Shown one piece after another: positions 22,640 through 33,335 of a stretch of 64,000 nt of DNA. A program made the position numbers and the translations under genes. How positions within the stretch are numbered: position 1 is the stretch's first letter; each line of letters opens with the position of its first letter. The DNA comes from Gibbula magus (taxonomy: Eukaryota; Mollusca; Gastropoda; Trochida; Trochidae). Location: the NCBI GenBank assembly GCA_936450465.1, contig OW388305.1:39880687-39944686 (forward strand), read 5' to 3'. The notes beneath the pieces are model-generated. The model was not told the DNA's origin. It searched no databases and worked only from the letters and a program-made list of their open reading frames with translations.

Positions 22640-22959
22640 TGAGGTGAGGTCAGGTGAGTTGGGGTTTAACGCCGCTTTCAAGAGTATTTCACTTAAATTG
22701 CAACTACTAGTATTACAGCAGGGAGGAAGCCCGCAACGCCACGTGGCTATGCATTGCGGTGAAAACTGCCAGCATCGGCTGGAACTAGCGAACCATGGGC
22801 CGTACTACGCTGAAATTCAGTGTAGCTTTGCATCCAAATCTTACTGCGTGTAGAACATTGCTCAACTGCAGTAAAAGTTGCCGTGCCCCTGGCGGGATTC
22901 GAACCCATGACTTCTTGATCCGAAGCCGAATGCGCTAACCACTGCGCTATCCCGCTCCC
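22640..22959 (-). mobile_element. tRNA-derived SINE, full-length reference copy (320 bp)
   Basis: Flanked by a perfect 10-bp duplication CATAAGAAAG at 22630-22639 and 22960-22969. On the minus strand the 5' head at the right carries A box TAGCGCAGTGG and B box GGTTCGAATCC, so RNA polymerase III would transcribe it right to left. The family body follows and the element ends in a GAGGTGAG-rich edge. This is the best-preserved member of the family in the window. Short frames across it are not genes. Confidence 0.9.
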
Positions 22960-22969
22960 CATAAGAAAG

Positions 22970-24765
22970 CGAAAGCAGATAATAAGATAGAAGACTCTAT
23001 GATCGTAGCTATCAGCGGTGCAGCTTCCAGTTTGTCTATATTGCGATTTGAAATAAACAGTCTGTTGTATTTGCCGTATCGATTATGAAAATCAGATTTA
23101 GATTTAGATAATAAGGTCGAATAAGGAGTCATTTATCGCTCAAGTAATTATAATAATATATTTCCGATATTTTACACTATGTTAGCAACATATATGATGA
23201 TTGGCGATTGTTGCGAGTAAATATTTGCCCGGCATGTAAAAATGGTTGCCTTGCCAACAAGACACAATCCCTGAGATTATTCATGAAAATCTTGTCTAAT
23301 ATCCCGTTTCTAGATAATCTATTCTATTTCCCTACCAAGGGTGGTCTGTCCTACACAATGGTCCTTGTCCAAAACCCAGAGAGGAGTAATATAAACAGTG
23401 TGACACTTGTAAGTCGCTAATCATGTATGCTACTTATCCCTGTCTTCTACTCTAATCTCTCCTTATCTGTTTAAAGAGTGGGCTCAGTTTCACAAAGCCT
23501 CCTTAGCATTAGGGTATCCTAAACTGCTGTCAAATAGTATCAGTCTCATCCCAGTCAGTTTAGTTTCAGGCAGAAGAGCAGTATAAACCATGATTCTTAT
23601 AACCCTAGAAAATGGGCTGAGTTGTATGAAGTTATTTTAGCATTAAGATACTTAAACTGTATTTACCATAATGTGACCCTGTGGCTGTTGAGTTGTGTAC
23701 AATTTTAAGAACATTTTAAGCTGTCATATAACCCATGAATAGTTTCAGAAAGCTATAGAAACGTAAGAATGTTATTAGAGAATTATGTTATAACTTGGCC
23801 TTATACAAGGTTGTCATTTTGCTCCTTGTTTGTTTATATTTTCAAGTTCAGGGTCTATGATTTGAATATCCTTACACAAACACCTTTAGAAGTTTGTAAA
23901 ATGAACTACTCTTTTTTTAACTTTCAACACCAAAATATGATCTTTTATAAACAAAATAAGTCATATATATAAATTATTATTAATTAATTGCTATTTATAT
24001 TTAAAACTGAACATGAATGACATGCAAACAGATACTCTAAAGTTGAAACAAAATATAAAGCAAATACAATGCATACATGGACATAAATTCATTCTAATAG
24101 ATAAATTGTAAGAAAAATATTTCCACTTTGTATATGAAGTGTTCCCTTTGAGCAAGTATAGGCCCTATATACACTGCCGTCACAAGGCCGGCACACTAAA
24201 GCCCTTTCAACAGTCCTCTCTTCAATCTCAGACGTAATTACGTATATAGGTATATATATCATGGCTCTACGTGAGGTTCTTTGGGGTCAAACAAGGTCAC
24301 GGGCTATCCAATCGCTTGGACATGTCTGTGGTCACATAGTCCAATAATTATGGTGGACGTTGGCTATCCATCTGCCATAATTTGGGTAACAGTTGCTGAC
24401 AAGCTGAAGTGCATAGTTAGTTCTTGTGATCAACATCTGGACTTGGTCTAAGGTTGTCTGGATTGATTCTTGTTTATATTTACATGGGACACAAAGACTC
24501 ATTGCTGATAAAACTATTGACCCACTTAAAATCATGGGTTTCTTTCACAAAGCTACTGTAACTTAAGTTAATCTTAACTCCAATTCTTAGACATTACACT
24601 TAGGTTACCTTAGTGACTTCAATCACCTTAGTGCTTAGGAATCAGACCCTCTTCGTACATATTTTCTGGATTTCAGACACATTTAATAAATTATTGCTTT
24701 CAAATAAATATTGGTGATACATGGCAAAGTCACATTGTCCACAGGACCCTGTTGAAGTTTTGAAG
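22970..24765. other. AT-rich non-coding stretch, no clear feature
   Basis: No gene is supported. Segments near 23475-23650 and 24535-24645 share TTTCACAAAGC and TTAGCATTA/TTAGTGCTTAG-like words that recall short dispersed elements, but ends could not be defined. Confidence 0.45.
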
Positions 24766-24769
24766 TTAA
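24766..24769. repeat. TTAA target site, left end of piggyBac
   Basis: TTAA immediately precedes CCCTTAACATGCGG. The matching TTAA is at 30928-30931. Confidence 0.8.
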
Positions 24770-24783
24770 CCCTTAACATGCGG

Positions 24784-24806
24784 GCGACGGAATAATCCGG
24801 GCGGGC
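24784..24806. promoter_or_regulatory. Left subterminal motif, candidate transposase site
   Basis: GCGACGGAATAATCCGGGCG resembles the inverse of the two right-end motifs at 30805 and 30869. piggyBac transposases are known to use subterminal as well as terminal repeats. Binding here is inferred. Confidence 0.4.
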
Positions 24807-25144
24807 TATAAGCGATTCGTAGGTACTCCAGTACGGATCCCGGATCGCTTACTTAGAAGAATTCACGCCTGTCTATGTACTGGGCTAGCCTCCATACCGG
24901 GTCCCGAGTCGATTGTTTCCGCGACTCGCTGCATGAGAATGGCTGTATTTATGCCTCGCAGCCCGCAATGAGAATAAAACTTTCTTCAGTGTCTGGTCAG
25001 AACGTCCAGCAAAATTCACACCAATTTGCGTGTGCATTGTTGACCCGTAACGCATCGATAATTAGCTTTACAAAAGGCCAATTTTGTCCTGCTTCGCTCC
25101 GATGGCTACACTGCCCGGCGGCTAATTAGCACCTAAGTGTCTGC

Positions 25145-25256
25145 ACTGCCCCGGGGTGAGATAGGCCCGTACAGGCTTATCTGTCTCGCATCCCGCCACA
25201 TGGGCAGATAGCCTATGCTTATCTGTCTCGCATCTCGCCACATGGGCAGATAGCTT
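25145..25256. repeat. 47-bp direct duplication in piggyBac leader
   Basis: GCTTATCTGTCTCGCATC followed by CGCCACATGGGCAGATAGC occurs twice in tandem. Confidence 0.8.
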
Positions 25257-25294
25257 CTAATTACGGGAAGATATTGCGATAAGCTACCTTTCTC

Positions 25295-25970
25295 TCGCAC
25301 TTCGTATCATATGAACCAATTGGTTGTTTTCATTTTTTTTATACCAAAATAAAGAGGAAAGAATGGCCTTTATTCCCATATAAAAATCGCAATTGCGCTA
25401 ACATAACTGAAAATACAGCAATCGCACAGAGATAGCCGACTTTCGCACTTTTGAATTTTGATACATGTGGCGCATTTACCCCAACATGCCTCGGCGCTCT
25501 ATTTCTAAGAAACTACTTGGGATATTTTCATAATTTTTTTATCAGTATATAGATAAAAGAATTGTCTTCAATTCCATATAAAATACGTGTATTTTCGGCA
25601 ATAACTTTTGATGCGCCAGGTGTCGCGCAGAAGGTGATATTCGGCTTTGAATAAGTGGCGCTCTTAGCATATACCATCATTACGGGCTTTATAACTTGTG
25701 AACCGCAAGTCCGATTTTTATAATTTTTACATCATTGTAAAGAGAAAAACATTGTCTTCAATTCCATGTATAATGCGCATGTTTTCGGGAAGAACTCTGC
25801 ATGCGCAAAGCGCCGCGCCAAAAGGTATAATTTTCGCACTTCATAACTTTTGAACCGCAAGTCCGATTTTTATAATTTTTACATCATTGTAAAGAGAAAA
25901 ACATTGTCTTTAATTCCAGATATAATGCGCATGTTTTTGGGAAGAACTATGCATGCGCGAAGAGCCGCAA
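25295..25970 (+). repeat. Left set of degenerate repeats inside piggyBac, about 150-200 bp
   Basis: At least four units carry TAAAGAG/ATAAAAG, AATTGTCTTCAATTCCATAT and a GCGC-rich end, near 25345, 25545, 25735 and 25887. The last two are almost identical, 152 bp apart. The same unit in the same orientation recurs downstream of the transposase at 29575-30600. Confidence 0.75.
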
Positions 25971-26479
25971 TATTGATGTACGCATAAGTGAAGAAGTATG
26001 ATAATATATAACTAAAATACTGTTCTTTTGATACGCAAATATAGAGCTTTATAAACGATGAACAACTGTCATGACGGAATTTTGTTTCCAGTTTTGGAAA
26101 AAAAATTATAACATAAAAGTGAAAATATATTTGAGTACGGGACCAGCCGCTCGGGGAAAAGCCTTTTCGTGGGAATATTTTCTCAGGAAAATATTTCACT
26201 TTTCGGAGTTTCTAAAAATGCGTGAACATTTTTGTTACTGATGCCATTTGCGAAAGGTTTTTATTTCTAAAATTCAAATGCGAGGGCGCACCTTTCCAAA
26301 CCATTTGAATTGAATTTATTATTTTATCTTTTACATTATTGAATAAAAGACGTTTCATTCAATAAGATTTGAAGAATTATTTATATGTGTAGCGGACTGA
26401 ACTGAGCAGATGGAGAATTTGATTCCTCACCACTTTTATTACCAAAGTTCTTTTGTATCACAATTACTTTTTTAGGTAT

Positions 26480-27180
26480 TAGTTTTTTCGTGAGCAGGGG
26501 AATTTCCGACGGGATTCGCCATGACATAATGAGAAAAAATTCCCATGAACATGGGCGTGGTCCGTCATCTTCGGGACCGACCCACAAGTATAAATATCTA
26601 CCGGGGGGTGCGCGGACCCCCCCGCTTTTGGTCGCCACCCCCCAAACTTTTTGTGCAAATTATTTTTTTGTTTCTACTTTGAAATAAAGGTTCGTGTCAT
26701 TCCGAGGTATGAAGGTTTCTGCTATATATGTCGAGAGGGCATGGGAACCCATTCCCAATAGAATCCGGGGTTCGTCCCATAGGATTGTTCCTCGGAGTCT
26801 CTCGTTCTCAAAAGAGAACATGGGAAACCTGTCCCGCGATTGAATCCGGGGTCCGCCGCGGAAGACGGGGACGGGAATTCCCGGAGAGCATGGGAGTATG
26901 CTCCCATGGGTCCGGGCTCCGCCTCGAGAGACCGCTCCTTGGATGCTCTGCTTCTCGAAAAGAGAAGTCATTCGGCAACTGACAACCCGAGCTTCCCTGA
27001 CATAGTAGTTTATTTTCCGGGCCTCGCGCCCGGTGCTACACGTCGCCGAGGAAATCAGAAAATGGTCCGTTTGACATATGCGTCGGAAAAATCGGCGCGA
27101 TGTCAGAAGCCGTCGGCGCCGTCGGCGCTTGCGGCGCAGTCGTCCTAGATGCGCCGGGAGGTTCTGAAACTGGCAAATGA
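26480..27180. other. CpG-rich leader upstream of the transposase
   Basis: GC- and CpG-rich in contrast with the surrounding AT-rich DNA. Within 26725-26980 a unit of about 85-95 bp with GCATGGGA, AATCCGGGGT, CTTCTCGAAAAGAGAA-like words repeats about three times. Several short frames on both strands here have no recognised domain. The likely role is promoter and 5' untranslated leader. Confidence 0.5.
26589..26596 (+). promoter_or_regulatory. Candidate TATA box of transposase gene
   Basis: TATAAATA lies in an otherwise CG-rich context about 700 bp before the transposase ATG. The predicted start of transcription would be near 26620. Position and motif are the only support. Confidence 0.45.
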
Positions 27181-27210
27181 ACGTCCATGAAGCTCACATT
27201 CATTATCTCT

Positions 27211-27278
27211 GTATGTTTATTGTCTCTAATCACATGTTATATGTTGCATACATCTAACGCATTTTCAATCATTTACAG
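27211..27278 (+). other. Possible short 5' UTR intron
   Basis: A good donor GTATGT at 27211 and an acceptor TTTACAG ending at 27278 enclose 68 bp and end 11 bp before the transposase ATG. It is speculative without transcript evidence and does not alter the coding frame. Confidence 0.3.
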
Positions 27279-27289
27279 GTTGAAGCAGA

Positions 27290-29323
27290 ATGCTGCGCGG
27301 ACGTGGACGCAAGGCCCTGCGACGACCTAGGACGTTGCATACTAGGACACGCAGCTTTGAAGCCGTTACAAGCGACGACGACTTCATCAACGAGATCCAT
27401 GCTGATGAAGCCTCTGATATGGAGTCAACTGACAGTGATGGTAGCAGTGGTTTAGACAGTGATGATGCATATGATCGGGACACTGTAATAGATAGTGAAC
27501 ATGGTGACACAGATGCTCTGAGTGATATAGAGACAGAGATTGCCAGAAAGATTCTAGCCGCCGGTAATTCCACCGAAGAAGACTTTAGTGGTTTTGAGGA
27601 GGAGTTTGCCGAAATACCACAATATAATCATGATAATTCACAGACGTTTGATGAGTGGGTGGATGGTCCGCGGCCACGTGTAAACTTGCCTTTCACTGGT
27701 CAAACTGGGTTGCGCCAGTTCATAGAACTTCCTGAGAACCCTGAACCTATTGACTTTTTCAATTTGTTTATACATAATGATGACTATGAGGATATGGCAA
27801 CGGAAACCAATAGATATTTCAAACAAGCAATGGAGGACAAAATTCTAAGACCCCGTTCAAGAATGCAACAGTGGCAAGACACTAATGCAGAAGAGATGAA
27901 GGTATTTGTAGCCATGACAATTGCCATGTCATTGGTTGTGCAGAGAAACTTTGCTGATTACTGGTCAACAAGTGATGTTACCTCAACGCCTTTCTTCGCC
28001 AAGTGCATGCCCCGAGACAGGTTTTGGCTTCTTATAACCTACCTACACTTGGCTGACAACAGGAGGATGCCGGGCCGTAACACCCCGTGCTTTTCACCAA
28101 TAAATAAACTGGGACACTTGTATAACCGGATAGTTCACCGTTTTTCAAGAGTGTATAAACCGCATCAAAACATTTCAGTCGACGAGGGCATGGTGCCCTG
28201 GAAAGGTAACTTATCTTTCAAAGTTTATCTTCCCGACAAGCCTAAGAAGTATGGGATAAAGGCTTTCATGTTGTGTGACTCGCACAACGGATACGTTTGC
28301 AAGTTCAAACTCTACACTGGAAAAACGAATGAACCGGTTTCTGAAGGTGGCAAAACTTATGATGTAGTCATGGACTTGGTGAACGACTACGTTGGACAGG
28401 GGCATCACATCTTTATGGACAACTACTATTCGTCCACAAATCTGTACATAAATTTGTGGGAGCGGGGAATAGGTGCCACGGGGACGTTGAGAGCCAATCG
28501 AAAGGGACTTCCTGATTCAGTCAAGAAACCTAAAAAGAAAGCCAAGCAAGGGGACATGACAGTTTCTCACAACCATGGCCTACTCGTTCTTCGCTACGAA
28601 GATAGAAAATCAGTGCTTCTCATGTCTACTGTTGAAGATACACAACTTGAACAAACAGGGAAGAAGAACCGGGCAACAGGGGAACCAGTTCTCAAGCCGC
28701 GCATTGTAACAACGTACAACAAGTACATGGGAGGTGTTGATCGGGCCGACCAGATGTTGTCGTACACGCCGTTCCGAGTGAAGACCCTGAAGTGGTGGAA
28801 ACGGGTTTGGTTTCACGTTCTCAACGTTGCCATGTTGAACTCTTACATCGTTTATAAAGAATATAGCAAAGATAAACCTCTAAAAACAAGTCGGGAATAC
28901 AGGAAGGCTTTGGCGCAACATATAGTAACATTTGCGGACAAGGAACAAGTTCCATCACTTTGCAGACGTCCCCGTGGTCGGCCGAGCACGAGCGACGAGA
29001 GTGTCACTCGTCTTCATGGACGTCACTTTCCGACGAAGATTGAGCCTGTCGGAAGGAAGAAAAACGTCACAAGGATGTGTGTGGTATGCTCTAAGGCAAA
29101 ACGCGCCGTCCTCGCAAAACAGATTGAAGAAGGCAATGGGCCAGCAAGGAAGAAAAAACGAGTAGGCAGAGAGTCTTCTTATGAATGTACAGATTGTAAT
29201 GTTTCTCTGTGCGCCGCACCATGCTTCAAACTGTACCACACCGCCACTGACTATTCCAGGGCTTACATCACTGCCACGGAAAAAGAAAGAAATGAAGAAG
29301 GGAATGAAGAAGAAGAAAATTGA
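27290..29323 (+). CDS. piggyBac transposase, full length (677 aa)
   Basis: A DDE-family cut-and-paste transposase expected to excise and reinsert the surrounding element at TTAA sites in the nucleus. Residues about 1-125 form an acidic, Ser/Asp/Glu-rich, low-complexity N-terminus. The DDE domain runs from about 130 to 520. The catalytic aspartates are D298 (ISVDEGMVPWKG), D377 (HIFMDNYYSS) and D484 (GGVDRADQM), with the conserved second Asp at D487. An AT-hook-like RRPRGRPS (559-566) and a basic RKKKRVGR (620-627, likely nuclear signal) follow. The C-terminal zinc finger has C597, C600, C633, C636, C641, C645 and H650. At 677 aa it is somewhat longer than typical members, which are about 590 aa. 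There are no frameshifts or internal stops. The first ATG of the open frame was chosen because the acidic region starts shortly after it. The layout resembles PGBD4-like proteins, but a domesticated role is unlikely because terminal repeats and TTAA sites are still present. Confidence 0.93.
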   Translation: MLRGRGRKALRRPRTLHTRTRSFEAVTSDDDFINEIHADEASDMESTDSDGSSGLDSDDAYDRDTVIDSEHGDTDALSDIETEIARKILAAGNSTEEDFSGFEEEFAEIPQYNHDNSQTFDEWVDGPRPRVNLPFTGQTGLRQFIELPENPEPIDFFNLFIHNDDYEDMATETNRYFKQAMEDKILRPRSRMQQWQDTNAEEMKVFVAMTIAMSLVVQRNFADYWSTSDVTSTPFFAKCMPRDRFWLLITYLHLADNRRMPGRNTPCFSPINKLGHLYNRIVHRFSRVYKPHQNISVDEGMVPWKGNLSFKVYLPDKPKKYGIKAFMLCDSHNGYVCKFKLYTGKTNEPVSEGGKTYDVVMDLVNDYVGQGHHIFMDNYYSSTNLYINLWERGIGATGTLRANRKGLPDSVKKPKKKAKQGDMTVSHNHGLLVLRYEDRKSVLLMSTVEDTQLEQTGKKNRATGEPVLKPRIVTTYNKYMGGVDRADQMLSYTPFRVKTLKWWKRVWFHVLNVAMLNSYIVYKEYSKDKPLKTSREYRKALAQHIVTFADKEQVPSLCRRPRGRPSTSDESVTRLHGRHFPTKIEPVGRKKNVTRMCVVCSKAKRAVLAKQIEEGNGPARKKKRVGRESSYECTDCNVSLCAAPCFKLYHTATDYSRAYITATEKERNEEGNEEEEN

Positions 29324-29475
29324 AAGTAAAGAGAGCCGAAGTGTGGACTAGTATATACACATTATATACATACCTTGTTAGGTCCCTAAAGCTGTTCTGC
29401 GCACAACCGCAGGTAAATATTGTGTATATTTGTACATAAATGCATTGTAATTTCATTGTAATACATGTCATTGCA

Positions 29476-29481
29476 AATAAA
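29476..29481 (+). terminator. Poly(A) signal for transposase
   Basis: AATAAA lies 153 bp after the stop codon, followed by a T-rich stretch. This is consistent with the 3' end of the transposase transcript. Confidence 0.55.
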
Positions 29482-29574
29482 ATATTCTTTATTTTATCAA
29501 AGAGACAGAGAAAGTGAATGCGAGCTTTCATTGGAAGTTCAGCCAGAACCGCATCATAAAAAAACACCCATAAA

Positions 29575-30600
29575 TGCTGAACCGGGTGGCCGATTTTCAT
29601 AAAACTTACATGGGGTAAAGAGGAAAGATTCGGCTTTGATTCAATATAAAATTTATACATGCGCACGAAAAACTAAAGTTGCGGCACGTGCCCCGATATG
29701 CGCGATAGTCAAAAAGTTGCCTCAAAGTACCGAGGGTACCTTCATTTGGCACGCTATAGCTTCCGAACGAAGTTGCGCATTTTTTTTCTTTTTACATCAT
29801 CGTAAAGAGCAATAAATTGTCTTCAATTCCATGTATCATATGTATATGCGCAGCGAAAAATAAACATGCGGCAAATGATGCGCCAGATGTCGCAAAAAGT
29901 TAGTTTTTCAAAAATGAATTTTCTAAGTACTGGGGGTGCCTTCCTTACGCTCTTCATATATTGCGAACCATTTGACGTATTCCAATAATTTTTATATCAT
30001 TGTAAAGAGGAATAAATTGTCTTCAAGTACATACGTGTTTCGCATGCGCGCGAAATAATTTACGATTTTATAAAGCTGGAAATAAAGACAAACTTTACAC
30101 CGCGCAACATGTATTGCGTTCGCCGCGGTGATTAGTGTATGCTGTGCTCATTAGTACCCATTAGTTCCACGCGCGCTCGGCTCTGGCACCCTCGAGGAGG
30201 TCTCGAGGAGGTCTCGAGGAGGTAACGGTACTGTAATTAGCACAGTCCCGGGGGGACCAAGCAGTGCCAGTAAATTGGTGCGCGTCGGGACCATTCACGT
30301 GGTACTGTCGGGGTAGCGTCACTCTCCTTTGGTTGGTTATATTTTCTGAACCATAAGTCGTATTCTAATAATTTTTATGTCATTGTAAAGAGGAATAAAC
30401 TATCTACAAGCACATATAAATTTCGCAATATGTGCGCTCAGGAGTTTTGATTTCATGAAGCTGGAAATAAAGACAAACTTTAGATGACAATAGAATTATA
30501 ACCATAGGTCGCATTCTAATATTTTTTATATCATTGTAAAGACAAACATCTGGTCTTCAAGTCCATATAAAAATTTCAGTAGCGCGCTCCAAATTCATGA
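29575..30600 (+). repeat. Right set of degenerate repeats inside piggyBac
   Basis: Five units carry (A)TCATTGTAAAGAG, AATAAATTGTCTTCAA, CATATA and GCGC-rich words, near 29613, 29808, 29999, 30381 and 30532. They are the same unit and orientation as 25295-25970. The shared repeat on both sides of the gene is unusual for piggyBac. Confidence 0.75.
30189..30224. repeat. 11-bp tandem repeat, three copies
   Basis: CTCGAGGAGGT is repeated three times in a GC-rich patch of the piggyBac trailer. Confidence 0.85.
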
Positions 30601-30804
30601 TGTTATAGGGCCCGAATTAAAGACAATCTTTACAAAGTAATAGAAAAGTAAAGAAAAATCGTAAAAAAATAATTCGAAGATGCGGGTATAAAGCAACCAT
30701 TCGTGTACGGGTGCCGCGACTTGAATTTGTATTCAACGCCCGTATATAGCCCGTATTCGCCATGTAGATGCGGTATATTTCGTAAAAACGGTACCGGAAT
30801 CGCC

Positions 30805-30884
30805 GCCTGGAAATTCCGCCAGCAGAGCTCGTTAGTGCCTAAGCTCAAACTACTGCTGCGAGCTGCGAGCCTGTAAATTCCGCC
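30805..30884. promoter_or_regulatory. Right subterminal direct repeats of piggyBac
   Basis: GCCTGGAAATTCCGCC (30805-30820) and GCCTGTAAATTCCGCC (30869-30884) are 64 bp apart and 44-123 bp from the right terminus. They are candidate transposase-binding repeats related to the left motif at 24784. Confidence 0.5.
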
Positions 30885-30927
30885 ACAGGGGCTAAAAAGG
30901 GTAAAATATATATACGCAACGTAAGGG

Positions 30928-30931
30928 TTAA
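30928..30931. repeat. TTAA target site, right end of piggyBac
   Basis: TTAA follows CGTAAGGG and matches the left copy at 24766-24769. Confidence 0.8.
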
Positions 30932-31039
30932 GGTAACCAGTTTTGAAGTTGCACGTTCGGATAACAGAAAGATTTGAATGTCTCCTTCAAAGATTTGGAG
31001 AAATCCTGTTGAATTACGGTCACACATGTTATAACTGTT

Positions 31040-31640
31040 ACGTTGTAATAAACCTTTCTCTATACATTTGGTTCCAAAAAGCAGAGAGTATAACATTTTT
31101 ATTTAACTTTGTTCCAAAATTACAAAACAGCAAAGCAATGACACAAGTAATAATTTGGTTCTAATTACAAATAGGTAAATTTATATTATGTACACAAGAG
31201 GCCTTTTCTCTACATTTAGTTCCAGATGACAATGCAGTAAAACATTGTTACATTACTGTTTTGGAGTCAAAAACTTCTGAAATTACATAAGGAAATATCC
31301 TTCTTACACACCATTCCAGGAACTTAGATCATTTCTTCAGTAAGTTCCATGTAGCATAATAGTGAAACAGTATTATACCCGGTCAAATCATTTCCAAAGT
31401 TGGTTCCAAATAACACTACAGTTTCAATCCAAAAACATCTGAAATTAAATTTGGTAAAATATTATTGCACACCTCTTTCAGAGGGTTTAATCATTTCTGA
31501 CATTTGTTCCAAACAACAATACAGAAACGCAGTTACTATGACACCACTCTTTTGAGTCTGAATCCTGTTCTGCACTGCAATCCCAGGAACCAAGATATTT
31601 AGACTGAAAGTGGTTCTACGATGCAGAAATGTAAGTTTAG
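31040..31640. repeat. Degenerate tandem repeat of about 160 bp
   Basis: Words TTTGTTCCAAA/TTAGTTCCAGA-AACAATACAG, CTGAAATTA and CACACC-TTTCAG recur about every 150-170 bp. The array is heavily diverged. Confidence 0.5.
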
Positions 31641-32039
31641 CGACATAATATTCTTGGTATCAAATCTCAGTATCATGAATCTGGTGACTTGACATGGGTG
31701 GGTCATATGACGTTTGCCAGAAGCACTGATTCAGAAGTTAAACGTTTCCAGATTTGTGTCCTGCGATTGTTACCCTTTAGTTCCGGATACCGCAGTGGAG
31801 TCATAACTAAACGTGTGGGAGTCTAGACATATGCTTATCGTAACCTATCCCACTGTATACAGCTCATGTGGGCTGCACATCGAGGTGATGTCACCTTTAC
31901 CCACAGACTGCAAAAACTTGTAAGCTCTGGAAGGCATGAGTTCTGCTTATCTTACACTTAAACTCTGTCAATACTGTTTAGATTTGAGCACTTATCTCTT
32001 CATTGGCAGAGATTGGAGCGCCTATCTCTTCATTTGCAG
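31641..32039. other. Non-coding stretch, no feature recognised
   Basis: A 22-bp duplication of CTATCTCTTCATT-GCAGAGAT lies near 31988-32042. Nothing else is supported. Confidence 0.4.
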
Positions 32040-32215
32040 AGATAATGCCACTTTCAAGAGTATTTCACTTATATCACATTGCGGTGAAACCTGTGAGCAT
32101 TGGCTGGAACTAGCAAACCTTGGGTTGGACTTCACTGTTATTCAGTGTCGCATTGCACCTAAACTTTACTGCATGTAGAACAGTTCTCCACAGCAGACAA
32201 AGATGCCAAACATTT
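32040..32215 (-). mobile_element. tRNA-derived SINE, fragment
   Basis: CACTTTCAAGAGTATTTCAC, TGCGGTGAAACCTGTGAGCA, GGCTGGAACTAGC and GCATGTAGAACAGTTCTC match the family body. An internal deletion joins the edge block to the mid-body, and the tRNA head is missing. Confidence 0.7.
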
Positions 32216-33060
32216 CTTCCTCATCAGCTTATTGAGTTTCTAGACTTAGTAGCCTGGAAAACTTGGTAGACTTGCAAGGCCAAGGTAAACCAAGACCCCT
32301 AGACCTTCTCTTATCACTTAGAACTATCTTAGCGCTAAGAAAGCTTTGAAATGTAACCCCAGAAGGATAGGAAAATACTTTTAGAAAATGATAGTTTCCT
32401 TGAAAATAGAAAGCAAAAAGAAGTAACTATCATTTTTTTCAAATCTTTCAAAATATGCAATACGAAATATGTCTTCTTGTTATCTCGACAAATATTATGA
32501 GCTTGTTTTCAGCAAACAAGATATGTAATGTTTTTTCCAGACTCAAAGATAACATATTTTGCCCTCTATGTCAACAAATGCTCTAACATGACAGGTTTTG
32601 ACATAACGCGGAGAAAACTATCCCACATGCTCTTTCAGAGATACGTTGAAGCTACAGGAAATGATGGATAGTCTAACGAACTTCAAGTAAAAACATTATG
32701 TTGACTTTTGGAAAACCATTACATGTATAGATTTACCAAGAAATCAGTTTAAGATCTGAGTAATATTTTATTTCCTCTAACATAATTAATCATTAATAAT
32801 CTACTGACTTTTTGGTGAATTACTATCGGAACTATTCGTGTCTTTGCAAATCATGTGTGATAAATTCAACCACAAGATTATATCAAAAGATTCCTAGTCG
32901 AAAATATGAACAAATTTGATTGGAAGCCAGCATACGATTCATCCCTACTATGTATATACACAGTAAAATGTAAGTAATAAACCCTTATTGAATAAAATGG
33001 CGTCATTCTAAATTCCTTTTTTTTGAGAATATGAACTGTAGCAATAAAAGCAAGATGGAT
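32216..33060. other. Non-coding stretch, no feature recognised
   Basis: Nothing supported. The 105-codon minus-strand frame at 32878-33195 is hydrophobic and AT-driven, with no recognised domain. Confidence 0.45.
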
Positions 33061-33064
33061 GACA

Positions 33065-33335
33065 TGAGATAAGCCAATGTTAGGATGATACACGTACTGA
33101 AATAGAAGGTCTATGTAAAATTTTGCTACTGTCAGGATGAAACACACAGTGAGAGACAAGATATATCTAAAATTAGTCATGTCAAGATGATACAAACATT
33201 GAAACAGGACATATCTAATATTTTCACAATCACTCGAATAGAAGATAGATCTAAATCTATTTCAGACAGGATGATACACACACTGAAATAGAGGATGCAT
33301 CTAATATTATCTATCTGTCAAGGTGATCCACACAC
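33065..33335. repeat. Degenerate tandem repeat of about 60-70 bp, four to five copies
   Basis: GGATGATACACACACTGAAATAG-like words followed by ATATCTAATATT recur at about 33085, 33135, 33188, 33268 and 33318. Confidence 0.65.

Larger units (their letters stand above)
24770..30927 (+). mobile_element. Complete piggyBac-superfamily transposon, about 6.16 kb
   Basis: The ends are CCCTTAACATGCGG at the left and, read inward from the right, CCCTTACGTTGCG: an imperfect TIR of about 13 bp bordered by TTAA on both sides, as expected for piggyBac. Subterminal sequences also correspond: CGGAATAATCCGGGC near the left end, and two copies of GCCTGKAAATTCCGCC (30805-30820, 30869-30884) near the right. The element encloses one intact transposase gene. 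It is long for the superfamily because about 2.5 kb of leader and 1.6 kb of trailer, both rich in degenerate repeats, flank the gene. The intact gene and terminal sites suggest recent or possible activity. Confidence 0.82.

Noticed and set aside
24535..24645. MITE sharing TTTCACAAAGC words with 23475-23650
   Set aside because: The similarity is limited to short words and no terminal inverted repeats or boundaries could be found.
26381..27233. Overlapping 60-100 codon frames upstream of the transposase as extra piggyBac genes
   Set aside because: They overlap on both strands in a CpG-rich repeated leader, where stop codons are rare by composition, and show no domain.
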